From: Lachnospiraceae bacterium
GTDB lineage: Bacteria > Bacillota > Clostridia > Lachnospirales > Lachnospiraceae
Direction of reading: 5' to 3'
DNA: 8,401 nucleotides
NCBI GenBank assembly: GCA_900770325.1
Contig: CAAGKE010000211.1
Coordinates: forward strand, 1 to 8,401
Shown: one piece after another, positions 1 to 6,107 of the stretch
Layout of the letters: the number at the start of each line of letters is the position of its first letter
Numbering within the stretch: position 1 is the stretch's first letter
The notes under the pieces: model-generated
Database searches by the model: none
Seen by the model: only the letters and a program-made list of their open reading frames with translations
What the model was told of the DNA's origin: nothing
Position numbers and translations under genes: made by a program

Positions 1-252
1 CACAGGTCTGCGAGCGCCCTTGCCGGTCTCGATCATTTTCGTGACCTCACGAAAATGATCCGCCACTTCGATACCGCTGGTTTCACAGGATTCCATTGCA
101 CGGGAAATAGCTTTATCAAAGTTTTCCCATCGCTCATATCCCAGCAGGGGCATCAACTCCCGGGCATACCAGAATTCAATATGTGCGCCCTCATCGCTAT
201 GTATCACAAGGTCAAACTGCTCTTTAATCTGGCCGACTCTCTTTTTATCCAT
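1..252 (-). CDS. dinD: DinD-like protein, N-terminal part (BRO-N domain), cut by window edge
   Basis: The 84 visible codons start at ATG 252-250, behind a GGAGG at 264-260 with 7 nt spacing. The protein opens MDKKRVGQIKEQFD and continues with EFWYARELMPLLGY, WENFDKAI, a cysteine-containing SCETSG turn, ADHF and KMIETGKGARR. This order (WxARxL..LxY..W.NF..AI..A...C..SG....DHF..V.KM...G.GA.R) is the BRO-N-type N-terminus of DNA-damage-inducible protein D. E. coli DinD is about 274 residues, LexA-regulated, and reported to affect RecA filaments; that role is family knowledge and not shown here. The C-terminal two thirds lie outside the window. The start codon overlaps the TAA of the upstream HTH gene by 1 nt (TAATG), so the two were probably translationally coupled. 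I see no complete GAAC-N4-GTTC LexA box upstream, so SOS control is not supported. A phage-type BRO-N protein is the alternative. Confidence 0.8.
   Translation of the reverse strand, partial: MDKKRVGQIKEQFDLVIHSDEGAHIEFWYARELMPLLGYERWENFDKAISRAMESCETSGIEVADHFREVTKMIETGKGARRPV
31..60. repeat. Perfect 14-bp inverted repeat inside the dinD-like gene
   Basis: The arms gatcattttcgtga (31-44) and tcacgaaaatgatc (47-60) are exact reverse complements separated by only CC. They lie in coding sequence for the DHFREVTKMIE stretch, which fits the family consensus, so the repeat has not disrupted the reading frame. As RNA it would fold into a stem of about 13 bp closed by a 4-nt loop. No T-run follows on either strand, so it does not look like an intrinsic terminator. 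Confidence 0.85.
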
Positions 253-469
253 TACATTTCCTCCGTATTATCTGCCCCAAATTCCAGAATATTGTCTACG
301 CTGCAGTCCATCACGCGGCAGATATTTTCAATTGTTTCCAGCGATAAATAGCCGTTCCGGTTCATCCGAGTGATAATATTGGCTGAAAAACCTGTCTGAT
401 GCTGCAACTGGGCAGAGTCATGTCTTTCTCAATCGGCATATGGAATAGTTTTTTATAGCTTACAGTCAT
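252..469 (-). pseudogene. YozG-type XRE helix-turn-helix regulator with a one-base frameshift
   Basis: ATG 469-467 follows GGAGG (480-476) with a 6-nt spacer. Reading gives MTVSYKKLFHMPIEKDMT, the typical opening of short YozG-like HTH proteins. The frame then fails and reaches TGA after 35 codons. Moving to the next frame at about 414-415 restores the rest: AQLQHQTGFSANIITRMN, then RNGYLSLETIENICRVMD and CSVDNILEFGADNTEEM, ending at TAA 254-252. The whole span is 218 nt, one short of 73 codons, so a single base is missing. Family members are about 65-75 residues, and the break falls just before the DNA-recognition helices. The gene is either a recent pseudogene, a sequencing error, or (least likely) a programmed frameshift. 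The intact promoter, ribosome site and TAATG junction with the dinD-like gene argue for a very recent lesion or an error. The likely ancestral role is autorepression of this two-gene operon, which is inference. Confidence 0.85.
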
Positions 470-500
470 AAGGCACCTCCGCGTGTGTATACGAACGGAT

Positions 501-529
501 ATTATATCACGCAATTGCGAATTTTCCAA
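501..529 (-). promoter_or_regulatory. Promoter of the HTH-dinD operon (extended -10)
   Basis: On the minus strand TTGGAA (529-524) and TATAAT (506-501) are separated by 17 bp. TGA directly before the -10 makes a TGnTATAAT extended -10. Transcription would start near 494, leaving a short leader of about 25 nt before the HTH start codon. An imperfect 16-bp palindrome (482-497, 12 of 16 positions symmetric, core GTATAC) overlaps the expected start site. Confidence 0.7.
510..519. promoter_or_regulatory. Candidate operator CGCAATTGCG in the promoter spacer
   Basis: CGCAATTGCG is a perfect 10-bp palindrome lying between the -35 and -10 of the HTH-dinD promoter. A dimeric HTH repressor bound there would block RNA polymerase. 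Binding by the adjacent XRE protein is inference from position and symmetry alone. Confidence 0.45.
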
Positions 530-616
530 TGTCAAACTCCTGAGTTTATACCCCTTTGGGAGAAAAGATGATAGAAGACATTATCTGTCTGCATGCAGCA
601 GATGCCCAGGCACATT

Positions 617-661
617 AGAAAGACGGGCAGGTTCCAATCTTTGGATTTGAACCTGCCTGTC
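617..661 (-). terminator. Intrinsic terminator of the butyrate-kinase gene
   Basis: Bases 622-639 pair with 644-661 around a 4-base loop. This gives 17 pairs in an 18-position stem, with one mismatch (635/648) and one G-U. On the minus strand it lies 25 nt past the kinase stop codon and is followed by TTTCTAA, a short and interrupted U-tract. On the plus strand no T-run follows, so it serves the minus-strand gene. Confidence 0.8.
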
Positions 662-685
662 GATTCATACTGCTGTTTTCCTACC

Positions 686-1798
686 TTATTCTTCAAAGCC
701 AGACCAGACCGGTTTCCCCGGATAGGTTCTGGCTTTTTCTTCCCCGCGAAGGATCCGCAGCGCGCCGGCAGCCATGGCTTCCTGTTCGAATTCTCCGGGA
801 TAGGTGCTGACTGGCGCGATCCATTCACAGCTTTCTTTAATCTGATTTACCACATCTTCAAAGCGGACCAGTCCTCCGGTCAGCAAAATACCATCCACTT
901 TTCCCTGCAGAACAGTGCTCATGGCACCGATCCATTTTGTAATCTGATAGATCATGGCATTCCAGACACGGACTGCCTGAGGATCGCCACTTTCCACCAT
1001 CTGATGGATGGTGTCAGAATTGGAAGTTCCGAAATGACTGGAAAGACCTCCGGTCTGGCTGCAGAGGGAACGCATTTCCTCCGGGGTACGGTCTCCCAGA
1101 GAGCGGAGTACATCGGTGATGGCCATGGATCCCATACGGGTGGGAGTAAACGGCCCTTCTCCGCCTCCTCCATCATTGGCATCGATCATCCGGCCCTTCC
1201 GGTGGGCGGTAATAGTAATTCCGCCGTCAATATGGCAGACAACAAAATTACAGTCCTCATAGCGCTTCCCGAGAGAAGCGGCATGACGTCTCGCGGTTTC
1301 TTTCAGATTCAATGCATGAGAGGCTGTTTTCCGGTAGATTCCCCTGACACCGGTGATGCGGGCCAGCTCGCAGAGCTCATCCACTACAGGCGGATCCATC
1401 ATATACATGGCCCCGCCATACTGACGGTGCAGTTCATTCGCCATCTGGACACCCAGCATGGAGGCGTGATACAGGCCGCCTTTCGCTTCACGGGTGTCCT
1501 GTATCAGGCGTTCATCGATCCGGTAGATACCGCTGGTGACAGAATAGCATCCGCCGCCCCGGCCTACGATGGCATCTATTCCGGTCAGGTCAATATGATT
1601 TTCTTTCAAAAAATCACTCACCACCTCCATCCGGTAATCCAGCTGGTCATTGATGGTGGGAAATTGTTTCAGAACGGATGAGTCATGAAATACATCGGTG
1701 GTAAACAGGTTCTTTTCGTTCTCGAATAAGGATAGCTTCGTAGAAGTGGAACCTGGATTGATGATCAGAATACGGTAATTTTTTATGTCGTTGTTCAT
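686..1798 (-). CDS. buk: Butyrate-kinase family carboxylate kinase (ASKHA superfamily)
   Basis: The 370-residue protein matches the butyrate/acetate kinase fold throughout. It has the NPGSTSTK nucleotide-binding strand (14-21), VGRGG with R80, DPPVVDEL with D135, SHALN (160-164), HIDGG (189-193), the DGEGP-like loop written GGGGEGPFTP (210-219), ILLTGG near 310, and the typical C-terminal ALRILRGEE. The family converts butyryl phosphate plus ADP to butyrate plus ATP in the cytosol. The frame is open 38 codons further upstream, but I chose ATG 1798 because AGGAAG (1813-1808) lies 9 nt ahead and the family begins just before the NPGST strand. Between them sits the palindrome GTGTACAC (1801-1808). 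The protein is slightly longer than usual (about 355). Odd points: known butyrate kinases read HMGGG and NxLDGEGPFSPERSG where this one reads HIDGG and NDGGGGEGPFTPTRMG, and no phosphotransbutyrylase gene is adjacent. It may act on another short-chain or branched acyl phosphate. Confidence 0.85.
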   Translation of the reverse strand: MNNDIKNYRILIINPGSTSTKLSLFENEKNLFTTDVFHDSSVLKQFPTINDQLDYRMEVVSDFLKENHIDLTGIDAIVGRGGGCYSVTSGIYRIDERLIQDTREAKGGLYHASMLGVQMANELHRQYGGAMYMMDPPVVDELCELARITGVRGIYRKTASHALNLKETARRHAASLGKRYEDCNFVVCHIDGGITITAHRKGRMIDANDGGGGEGPFTPTRMGSMAITDVLRSLGDRTPEEMRSLCSQTGGLSSHFGTSNSDTIHQMVESGDPQAVRVWNAMIYQITKWIGAMSTVLQGKVDGILLTGGLVRFEDVVNQIKESCEWIAPVSTYPGEFEQEAMAAGALRILRGEEKARTYPGKPVWSGFEE

Positions 1799-1943
1799 TT
1801 GTGTACACTTCCTGTTATTTACTATGTTTACTGAACGCTTTCGTGAAACGCCAAATGATAGTCGGGCAGGATTTTCAGGATGCCCCGTGAAATTCCAATG
1901 GCGATACAGCATGCGCTTCAGATTAATGTCTGTTTACGGGTCA

Positions 1944-1972
1944 AGTATAGTATAGTTGCTGATATTTTACAA
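1944..1972 (-). promoter_or_regulatory. Promoter of the butyrate-kinase gene
   Basis: On the minus strand TTGTAA (1972-1967) is followed after exactly 17 bp by TATACT (1949-1944). The predicted leader is about 140 nt long. It contains a weak GGGCA/TGCCC hairpin (1864-1868 with 1881-1885) but no riboswitch I recognise. Confidence 0.55.
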
Positions 1973-1996
1973 TATTTCTATTTACTAATATTTTAC
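1962..1996. repeat. Direct repeat ATATTTTAC in the divergent promoter region
   Basis: ATATTTTAC occurs at 1962-1970 and again at 1988-1996, 26 bp apart, in an AT-rich stretch between the two divergent promoters. The first copy overlaps the -35 of the kinase promoter. It could be a pair of regulator half-sites, but chance is plausible in sequence this AT-rich. The rest of the 1799-2091 gap holds the two promoters and the kinase leader, with no gene visible. Confidence 0.4.
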
Positions 1997-2017
1997 GGAA
2001 ATCATATAGAAACAGGA

Positions 2018-2046
2018 TGTTGCTTTTTTCATAGTGCCGATATAAT
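2018..2046 (+). promoter_or_regulatory. Promoter of the ABC-transporter operon
   Basis: A perfect TATAAT lies at 2041-2046. The -35 is weak: TGTTGC (2018-2023) at 17 bp, or TTGCTT (2020-2025) at 15 bp. Transcription would begin about 2053, giving a leader of about 40 nt that ends in GGGAGG (2075-2080) before the ATG. A weak -35 beside a consensus -10 suggests activator dependence, which is inference. Confidence 0.5.
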
Positions 2047-2091
2047 TTGAAGCGCAAAAGAAAAGAGTATTTTCGGGAGGAAAGATACAAT

Positions 2092-3171
2092 ATGAAAAAA
2101 GCAAAGACAGTTTTTGGTATGACAATGGTAATGGGACTGGCTCTGGCCGGAATGACACAGGCAGCGGAGGCCGTAGATCTGAACTCTTTGACACTGGATG
2201 AAATAATTGCCGGAGCTTCAGAGGAAGGAAGAGTTGAGTCAGTGGGAATGCCGGATTCCTGGGCAAACTGGGGACTTACCTGGCAGGGGCTGAAAGAAGA
2301 ATACGGCATTGATCATGCCGATTCCGATATGTCATCTTCAGAGGAACTTCAGATGTTCAAAGCAGAGGGTGAGAATGGAACCAAGGATATCGGTGATGTG
2401 GGATATGCTTTTGGAACACAGGCTGTGGAAGAGGATCTGGTACAGGCATATAAGACTTCTTATTGGGACAGTGTTCCGGATTGGGCAAAAGATGAAGAAG
2501 GTAAATGGATGGTTGCTTACACGGGATGTACCACTTTCCTGGTAAATTCTGATCTGGTATCAGAAGTGCCTGCCTCCTGGGCGGATATTAAAGAAGGGGA
2601 TTATTCCGTTGCTATCGGAGATATCAGTGGGGCTACAGGACAGGCAGCAGTGATTGCTTCCGCATACGCATTCGGCGGTGATCTGGAAAATCTGGATCCG
2701 GCATTCGAATTCTGGACAGAGATGGCAGAGGCAGGCCGTGTGAATACGGTAGATATTCTGCAGCAGAATTTCGAAACTGGGGAAGTAACCGTGGGAGTGA
2801 TCTGGAGCTATACTGCTACTCCCTATAAAGAAGCAATTACCCAGTACAATATGGAAACATCCATTCCTTCTGATGGATCTATCATGAGCGGTTATGCTTC
2901 TGTGATCAATAAATATGCGCCCCATCCCTGTGCCGCAGCTCTGGCAAGAGAATATATTTTCAGCGATGCAGGACAGGCTAATCTGGCAAAAGCAGGCGCT
3001 ATTCCCACCAGAACTGACGTGGAGATCCCTCAGGAGATTCAGGAAGCTACCTTCACTCCGGATCAATATGCAAATGCAGTTCCTATGGAGGATGTGGAGG
3101 CATATTCCGCAGCCTGTGAAGAAGTAGTAACCAGATGGCAGGAAGAAATTATTCCTCTGTTAGTTCAATAA
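2092..3171 (+). CDS. ABC transporter extracellular solute-binding protein (iron/polyamine/phosphonate-type fold)
   Basis: This 359-residue exported protein should capture the substrate outside the membrane and deliver it to the two permeases encoded downstream. It has a positively charged start (MKKAK), a hydrophobic core (residues 8-20) and AxA-type cleavage options after TQA (24) or AEA (27). The mature part has the two-lobe binding-protein pattern: SDMSSSEELQMFKAEGE (78-94), DIGDVGYAFG (99-108), WMVAYTG (139-145), GDISGATGQAA (176-186) and a C-terminal HPCAAALAREYIFSDAG (278-294) with AIPTR. The ATG at 2092 was chosen over an upstream in-frame TTG (2047) because the signal peptide starts there and GGGAGG lies 11 nt ahead. 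There is no cysteine near the signal peptide: the sequence reads LAGM where a Gram-positive lipobox would read LAGC. How it stays at the cell surface is unclear. The substrate is unknown; a phosphorylated or anionic organic compound is my best guess. Confidence 0.85.
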   Translation: MKKAKTVFGMTMVMGLALAGMTQAAEAVDLNSLTLDEIIAGASEEGRVESVGMPDSWANWGLTWQGLKEEYGIDHADSDMSSSEELQMFKAEGENGTKDIGDVGYAFGTQAVEEDLVQAYKTSYWDSVPDWAKDEEGKWMVAYTGCTTFLVNSDLVSEVPASWADIKEGDYSVAIGDISGATGQAAVIASAYAFGGDLENLDPAFEFWTEMAEAGRVNTVDILQQNFETGEVTVGVIWSYTATPYKEAITQYNMETSIPSDGSIMSGYASVINKYAPHPCAAALAREYIFSDAGQANLAKAGAIPTRTDVEIPQEIQEATFTPDQYANAVPMEDVEAYSAACEEVVTRWQEEIIPLLVQ

Positions 3172-3242
3172 GCTGTTGCTGTTCAAGTGCTTACAGTAAT
3201 AATAAGTTTCCGGAAATTAAATAAGTAAAAATAGAGCTGTGA

Positions 3243-3303
3243 GGCTGCCGCAAAAATCAAACTGAGAAGTTTTATGTCCGGAGCATTTGATTTTGGCGCA
3301 GCC
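3243..3303 (+). repeat. Long imperfect hairpin between binding-protein and permease genes
   Basis: GGCTGC (3243-3248) pairs with GCAGCC (3298-3303). After a 2x2 internal loop the stem continues CAAAA/TTTTG (3251-3255 with 3291-3295), then a bulged A and TCAAA/TTTGA (3257-3261 with 3286-3290), closing a 24-nt loop. No strong U-run follows directly, only TTTTCTC at 3311-3317 after a GC-rich CCGCGGC. It probably acts as a partial terminator or 3'-end stabiliser for the binding-protein message. A dispersed hairpin repeat of the kind common in Lachnospiraceae is also possible. Confidence 0.6.
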
Positions 3304-3321
3304 CCGCGGCTTTTCTCGTAT

Positions 3322-3356
3322 AGCCTCCGGCCTTTCCGTACGGGAGGCTGCGGCAG
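3322..3356 (+). repeat. Second hairpin with an alternative long-range pairing
   Basis: AGCCTCC (3322-3328) pairs with GGAGGCT (3343-3349) around a 14-nt loop. The adjoining TGCGGCAG (3349-3356) is a perfect 8-bp complement of CTGCCGCA (3245-3252), the 5' arm of the hairpin upstream. The long-range pairing and the upstream hairpin are mutually exclusive. Beyond these hairpins the 258-bp gap (3172-3429) has AT-rich flanks with no gene or convincing promoter. Confidence 0.5.
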
Positions 3357-3429
3357 GATAGGCAAAGGCTTATTATGTGCGAGAAAAAATCTGCGGACAG
3401 CTCAATGAGGGTAATGATGGGAGAATTGT

Positions 3430-4287
3430 ATGAAATACAAGAATAAGAAATGGTTTTGTTTATTTGCGCTGCTTCCCTTTCTTTTCATTGCGCTTCTTTA
3501 TGAGATTATTCCGTTAATTATGGTGATGGCGAAGAGCTTTATTTCGGATGAAGGAGCTGCCGGTCTGACTCTGGAAAATTACAGTACAGTTTTTTCTAAG
3601 CTTCTTTACCGGAAAGCCATTGTTAACAGCATAAAAATTGCGCTAAAATCTTCTCTGATCGGAATCGTGATTGCATTTCTGGGAGCGAGAGCAGCACAGC
3701 AGCAGCGCGGGAAGCTGAAGCATTTTTTCACGGTCGTTCTGAATATGGTATCCAATTTTGCAGGTATCCCCCTTGCATTTGCATTTATGATCCTGCTGGG
3801 GAATGCAGGGCTTGTGGCGAATATCGGAATGGAATTAGGAATAGAACCGCTTCAAAACTTTCAGCTGTATACTATGAACGGACTGACACTGATCTATGTT
3901 TATTTTCAGATTCCGCTGTCTACTTTGCTGCTTCTTCCGGCGTTTGCAGGTATCCGGAAGGAATGGAACGAGGCGTGTATGCTGCTGGGAGGCAGCCAGG
4001 GAACCTTCTGGAGAAAAGTGGGTATTCCAGTATTGATGCCCAGTATTCTGGGAACCTTCAATGTCATGTTTGCCAATGCAGTCTCTGCATATGCCACGGC
4101 TTATGCCATCATGATGAACAATGTTTCCCTGCTCCCGATTCAGATCGCCGGCTGTTTTACCGGAGAAGTGAAAGTCAGAGAAGGGCTGGGAGGCGCGCTT
4201 TCTGCTGTCATGATGGGAATTATGGTGGTTATGATACTGATTACCAATGGCCTGAGTAAACGGTATCAGAAGGGAGTGAGAAAATGA
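3430..4287 (+). CDS. ABC transporter permease, first subunit (binding-protein-dependent, MetI-like)
   Basis: The 285-residue integral membrane protein has about six hydrophobic segments, near residues 9-33, 67-85, 100-124, 148-172, 205-228 and 256-274. The cytoplasmic EAA loop that docks on the ATPase is clear at 181-204: EACMLLGGSQ, then the conserved glycine region and IPVLMP. This matches permeases of the iron/polyamine/phosphonate transporter class. ATG 3430 follows GGGAG (3419-3423) with 6 nt spacing. The stop overlaps the start of the second permease in an ATGA (4284-4287), so the two are translationally coupled, as expected for a heterodimeric channel. It is read after the structured gap that follows the binding-protein gene, which would lower its expression relative to that protein. 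Substrate cannot be read from the sequence. Confidence 0.88.
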   Translation: MKYKNKKWFCLFALLPFLFIALLYEIIPLIMVMAKSFISDEGAAGLTLENYSTVFSKLLYRKAIVNSIKIALKSSLIGIVIAFLGARAAQQQRGKLKHFFTVVLNMVSNFAGIPLAFAFMILLGNAGLVANIGMELGIEPLQNFQLYTMNGLTLIYVYFQIPLSTLLLLPAFAGIRKEWNEACMLLGGSQGTFWRKVGIPVLMPSILGTFNVMFANAVSAYATAYAIMMNNVSLLPIQIAGCFTGEVKVREGLGGALSAVMMGIMVVMILITNGLSKRYQKGVRK

Positions 4288-5087
4288 AAAAGAAAAATAC
4301 AGGTTCGGCCGTTATTCTTATTTTGCTCCTGATCTGGCTGTTGCTTCCGCTGGCAGTTTCTGTGATCTATTCCATGTTTGATAAATGGACCGGAATTATT
4401 CCGGAGCAATTTAATATTTCCTACTATGTGGAAATTTTTAAAGATCCTCAGTTTATTGCTGCGTTGGGAAGAACTTTGCTAATGTGTATCGTGCCCATCG
4501 TAATTACAATCGTGGTGGTACTGCTGGCACTTTTTGTCACGAAAGTCTATTTCCCGAAGCTGGAAAAATATATTCAGATAATTTGTATGATACCGTATAC
4601 CATCCAGGGCGTGATTCTTTCCGTCTCCATTTTGTCCATGTATGTGGGTTCCCATACTTTTTTGAGCAACCGCCTGGTGATGTTGTTTGGCGCATATTGT
4701 ATCATTATTCTTCCCTATATATATCAGGGAATCGTCAACGGGATGAACGCCATCAACATGCCCATGCTGATTGAGGCAGCTCAGATGCTGGGGGCTTCCA
4801 AACTGTATGCATTTTTTAAAATAGTAGTTCCCAATATTATATCTGCGGTTGTGGTATCATCCCTGCTGGCAGTGGGGGTAATCTTTGGAGATTATGTACT
4901 GGTTCGAAATTTGACGGGTACGTCTTTTCAAAATCTTCAGATTTATCTGTATCAGGCAATGAAGATTGACAGCAGAAAATCCAGTACCGTATTTGTACTG
5001 ATCATGCTGGTGACATTTTCGGTTTCTGCTGTAGTTTTGTATGTGCAGAACCGGGGAAGCAGAAGAGACGGCAAGGAGAGAAAATAA
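4284..5087 (+). CDS. ABC transporter permease, second subunit
   Basis: This 267-residue membrane protein is the likely partner of the upstream permease in the transport channel. Hydrophobic segments lie near residues 8-30, 62-86, 98-120, 131-150, 181-203 and 236-253. The EAA loop is at 164-183 (EAAQMLGASKLYAFFKIVVP), a good match to EAA-x3-G-x9-I-x-x-P. It resembles the PotC/PhnV-type second permeases of polyamine, iron and phosphonate transporters. The start ATG 4284 overlaps the previous stop by 4 nt, and AGGGAG (4271-4276) lies 7 nt upstream inside the preceding gene. The ATPase gene follows after 12 nt, and its ribosome site AAGGAG (5086-5091) overlaps this gene's stop codon. The C-terminus is short and strongly basic (NRGSRRDGKERK), consistent with a cytoplasmic tail. 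Confidence 0.88.
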   Translation: MKKKNTGSAVILILLLIWLLLPLAVSVIYSMFDKWTGIIPEQFNISYYVEIFKDPQFIAALGRTLLMCIVPIVITIVVVLLALFVTKVYFPKLEKYIQIICMIPYTIQGVILSVSILSMYVGSHTFLSNRLVMLFGAYCIIILPYIYQGIVNGMNAINMPMLIEAAQMLGASKLYAFFKIVVPNIISAVVVSSLLAVGVIFGDYVLVRNLTGTSFQNLQIYLYQAMKIDSRKSSTVFVLIMLVTFSVSAVVLYVQNRGSRRDGKERK

Positions 5088-5099
5088 GGAGTAAAATTT

Positions 5100-6107
5100 A
5101 TGTCATACATACGTTTTGAGAATATTGTAAAAAATTTTGGCCAGACACAGGTTCTGAAAAATATTTCACTGGATATTGAGAAGGGACAGCTGGTAACGCT
5201 TTTGGGGCCCTCCGGGTGTGGAAAATCCACCTTGCTGCGGTGTCTGGCGGGATTGGAAACAGTTACCTCCGGAAAAATATATCTGGATGGCAGGGAGATC
5301 ACTGATGTAGATCCCAGGGACAGGGATATGGGTATGGTATTTCAGCAGTACAGTCTTTTCCCGAACATGACAGTAGAGCAGAATGTGATGTTCGGTATGA
5401 AAATGAAAAAAATGTCAAAAGAAAAATGCCGGGAAAAAAGCAGGGAAATGCTGGAACTGGTGGGACTGGGAGATAAAATGAAGAGTTATCCTTCTCAGCT
5501 TTCCGGAGGACAGCAGCAGAGAGCTGCCTTGGCCAGGGCAATCGTAACGGAACCCAAGGTACTTCTGCTGGATGAGCCGCTGTCTGCCATTGATGCGCTT
5601 CTGCGCCATTCACTGCAGGTGGAAATACGTCGTATTCAGAAGGAACTGGATATCACTGCTATCTTTGTAACCCATGATCAGGATGAAGCTATGGTGATGT
5701 CAGATATGATTCATCTGATGTACAATGGAAAAATTGATCAGTCGGCCAGTCCTGCACAGCTTTATACAAAGCCGGAAACCAGATTTGCAGCCACCTTTAT
5801 CGGGCATTATAATGTTTTTGACAGAACAGTATTTCAGGCTTTGACCGGTGAGGCGCCTGACAGCAGCACCGTTGCCTTCCGGCCTGAAATTATAAAGATC
5901 AGCAGTCATCCACTGGAACAGGAGGATTGTTATGTGATCCGGGGAAAGATCGGGCTGAGCCTGCCCCATGGAAATATCCTGCGTTATGCGGTAAACTGCG
6001 GGGAAACGCAGGTGGATGTGGATGTATTGTTCACGGGAATTTCTCCTTATGAAATCGGCAGAGAAGTGTGGCTGTATATAAAAAAGGAGGAATGTATTTA
6101 CCTATGA
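5100..6107 (+). CDS. ABC transporter ATP-binding protein with C-terminal TOBE-like region
   Basis: The 335-residue ATPase powers the transporter from the cytoplasmic side. All nucleotide-binding elements are present: Walker A GPSGCGKST (36-44), Q-loop VFQQYSLFPNMTV (80-92), signature LSGGQQQR (134-141), Walker B VLLLDEP (154-160), D-loop SAID (162-165) and switch histidine THD (H192). From about residue 240 a separate region (FRPEIIKI, then beta-rich sequence to the end) looks like the TOBE regulatory domain of the PotA/FbpC/PhnT class. The D-loop reads LSAIDALLR where many relatives have LSNLDAKLR, a modest variation that keeps the aspartate. ATG 5100 has AAGGAG 8 nt ahead. The gene's TGA overlaps the ATG of the metallohydrolase (ATGA, 6104-6107), which ties that enzyme to the transporter. 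Which class member it is (iron, polyamine, phosphonate) cannot be settled from the ATPase. Confidence 0.92.
   Translation: MSYIRFENIVKNFGQTQVLKNISLDIEKGQLVTLLGPSGCGKSTLLRCLAGLETVTSGKIYLDGREITDVDPRDRDMGMVFQQYSLFPNMTVEQNVMFGMKMKKMSKEKCREKSREMLELVGLGDKMKSYPSQLSGGQQQRAALARAIVTEPKVLLLDEPLSAIDALLRHSLQVEIRRIQKELDITAIFVTHDQDEAMVMSDMIHLMYNGKIDQSASPAQLYTKPETRFAATFIGHYNVFDRTVFQALTGEAPDSSTVAFRPEIIKISSHPLEQEDCYVIRGKIGLSLPHGNILRYAVNCGETQVDVDVLFTGISPYEIGREVWLYIKKEECIYL

Noticed and set aside
470..540. LexA/SOS box ahead of the HTH-dinD operon
   Set aside because: Only a single GAAC half (493-496) is present without the matching GTTC four bases on, so SOS control cannot be claimed.
589..598. Palindrome CTGCATGCAG
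   Set aside because: It is short and lies between convergence-free minus-strand units, downstream of a terminator and away from any promoter. No role can be supported.
568..618. A 16-codon plus-strand reading frame (MIEDIICLHAADAQAH) behind GGGAG at 558-562
   Set aside because: The spacing is good, but I see no convincing plus-strand promoter. The following hairpin has no plus-strand T-run and is explained by the kinase gene. Chance is likely.
593..1681. A 362-codon open frame on the plus strand opposite the kinase gene
   Set aside because: It is the antisense shadow of the butyrate-kinase gene. It has no ribosome site or recognisable motif, and it runs through the kinase terminator hairpin near its start.
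1835..1855. Possible CcpA (cre) site in the kinase leader (gaacgctttcgtgaaacg)
   Set aside because: The resemblance needs a gap in the TGnnARCGnWWWCA consensus, so it does not qualify.
1799..1912. Upstream extension of the kinase reading frame by 38 codons
   Set aside because: The added residues do not resemble the family, and a good ribosome site precedes the internal ATG at 1798.
3366..3376. TATTAT-like -10 before the first permease gene
   Set aside because: No acceptable -35 lies about 17 bp upstream, where the GC-rich hairpin region sits, so an internal promoter is not supported.
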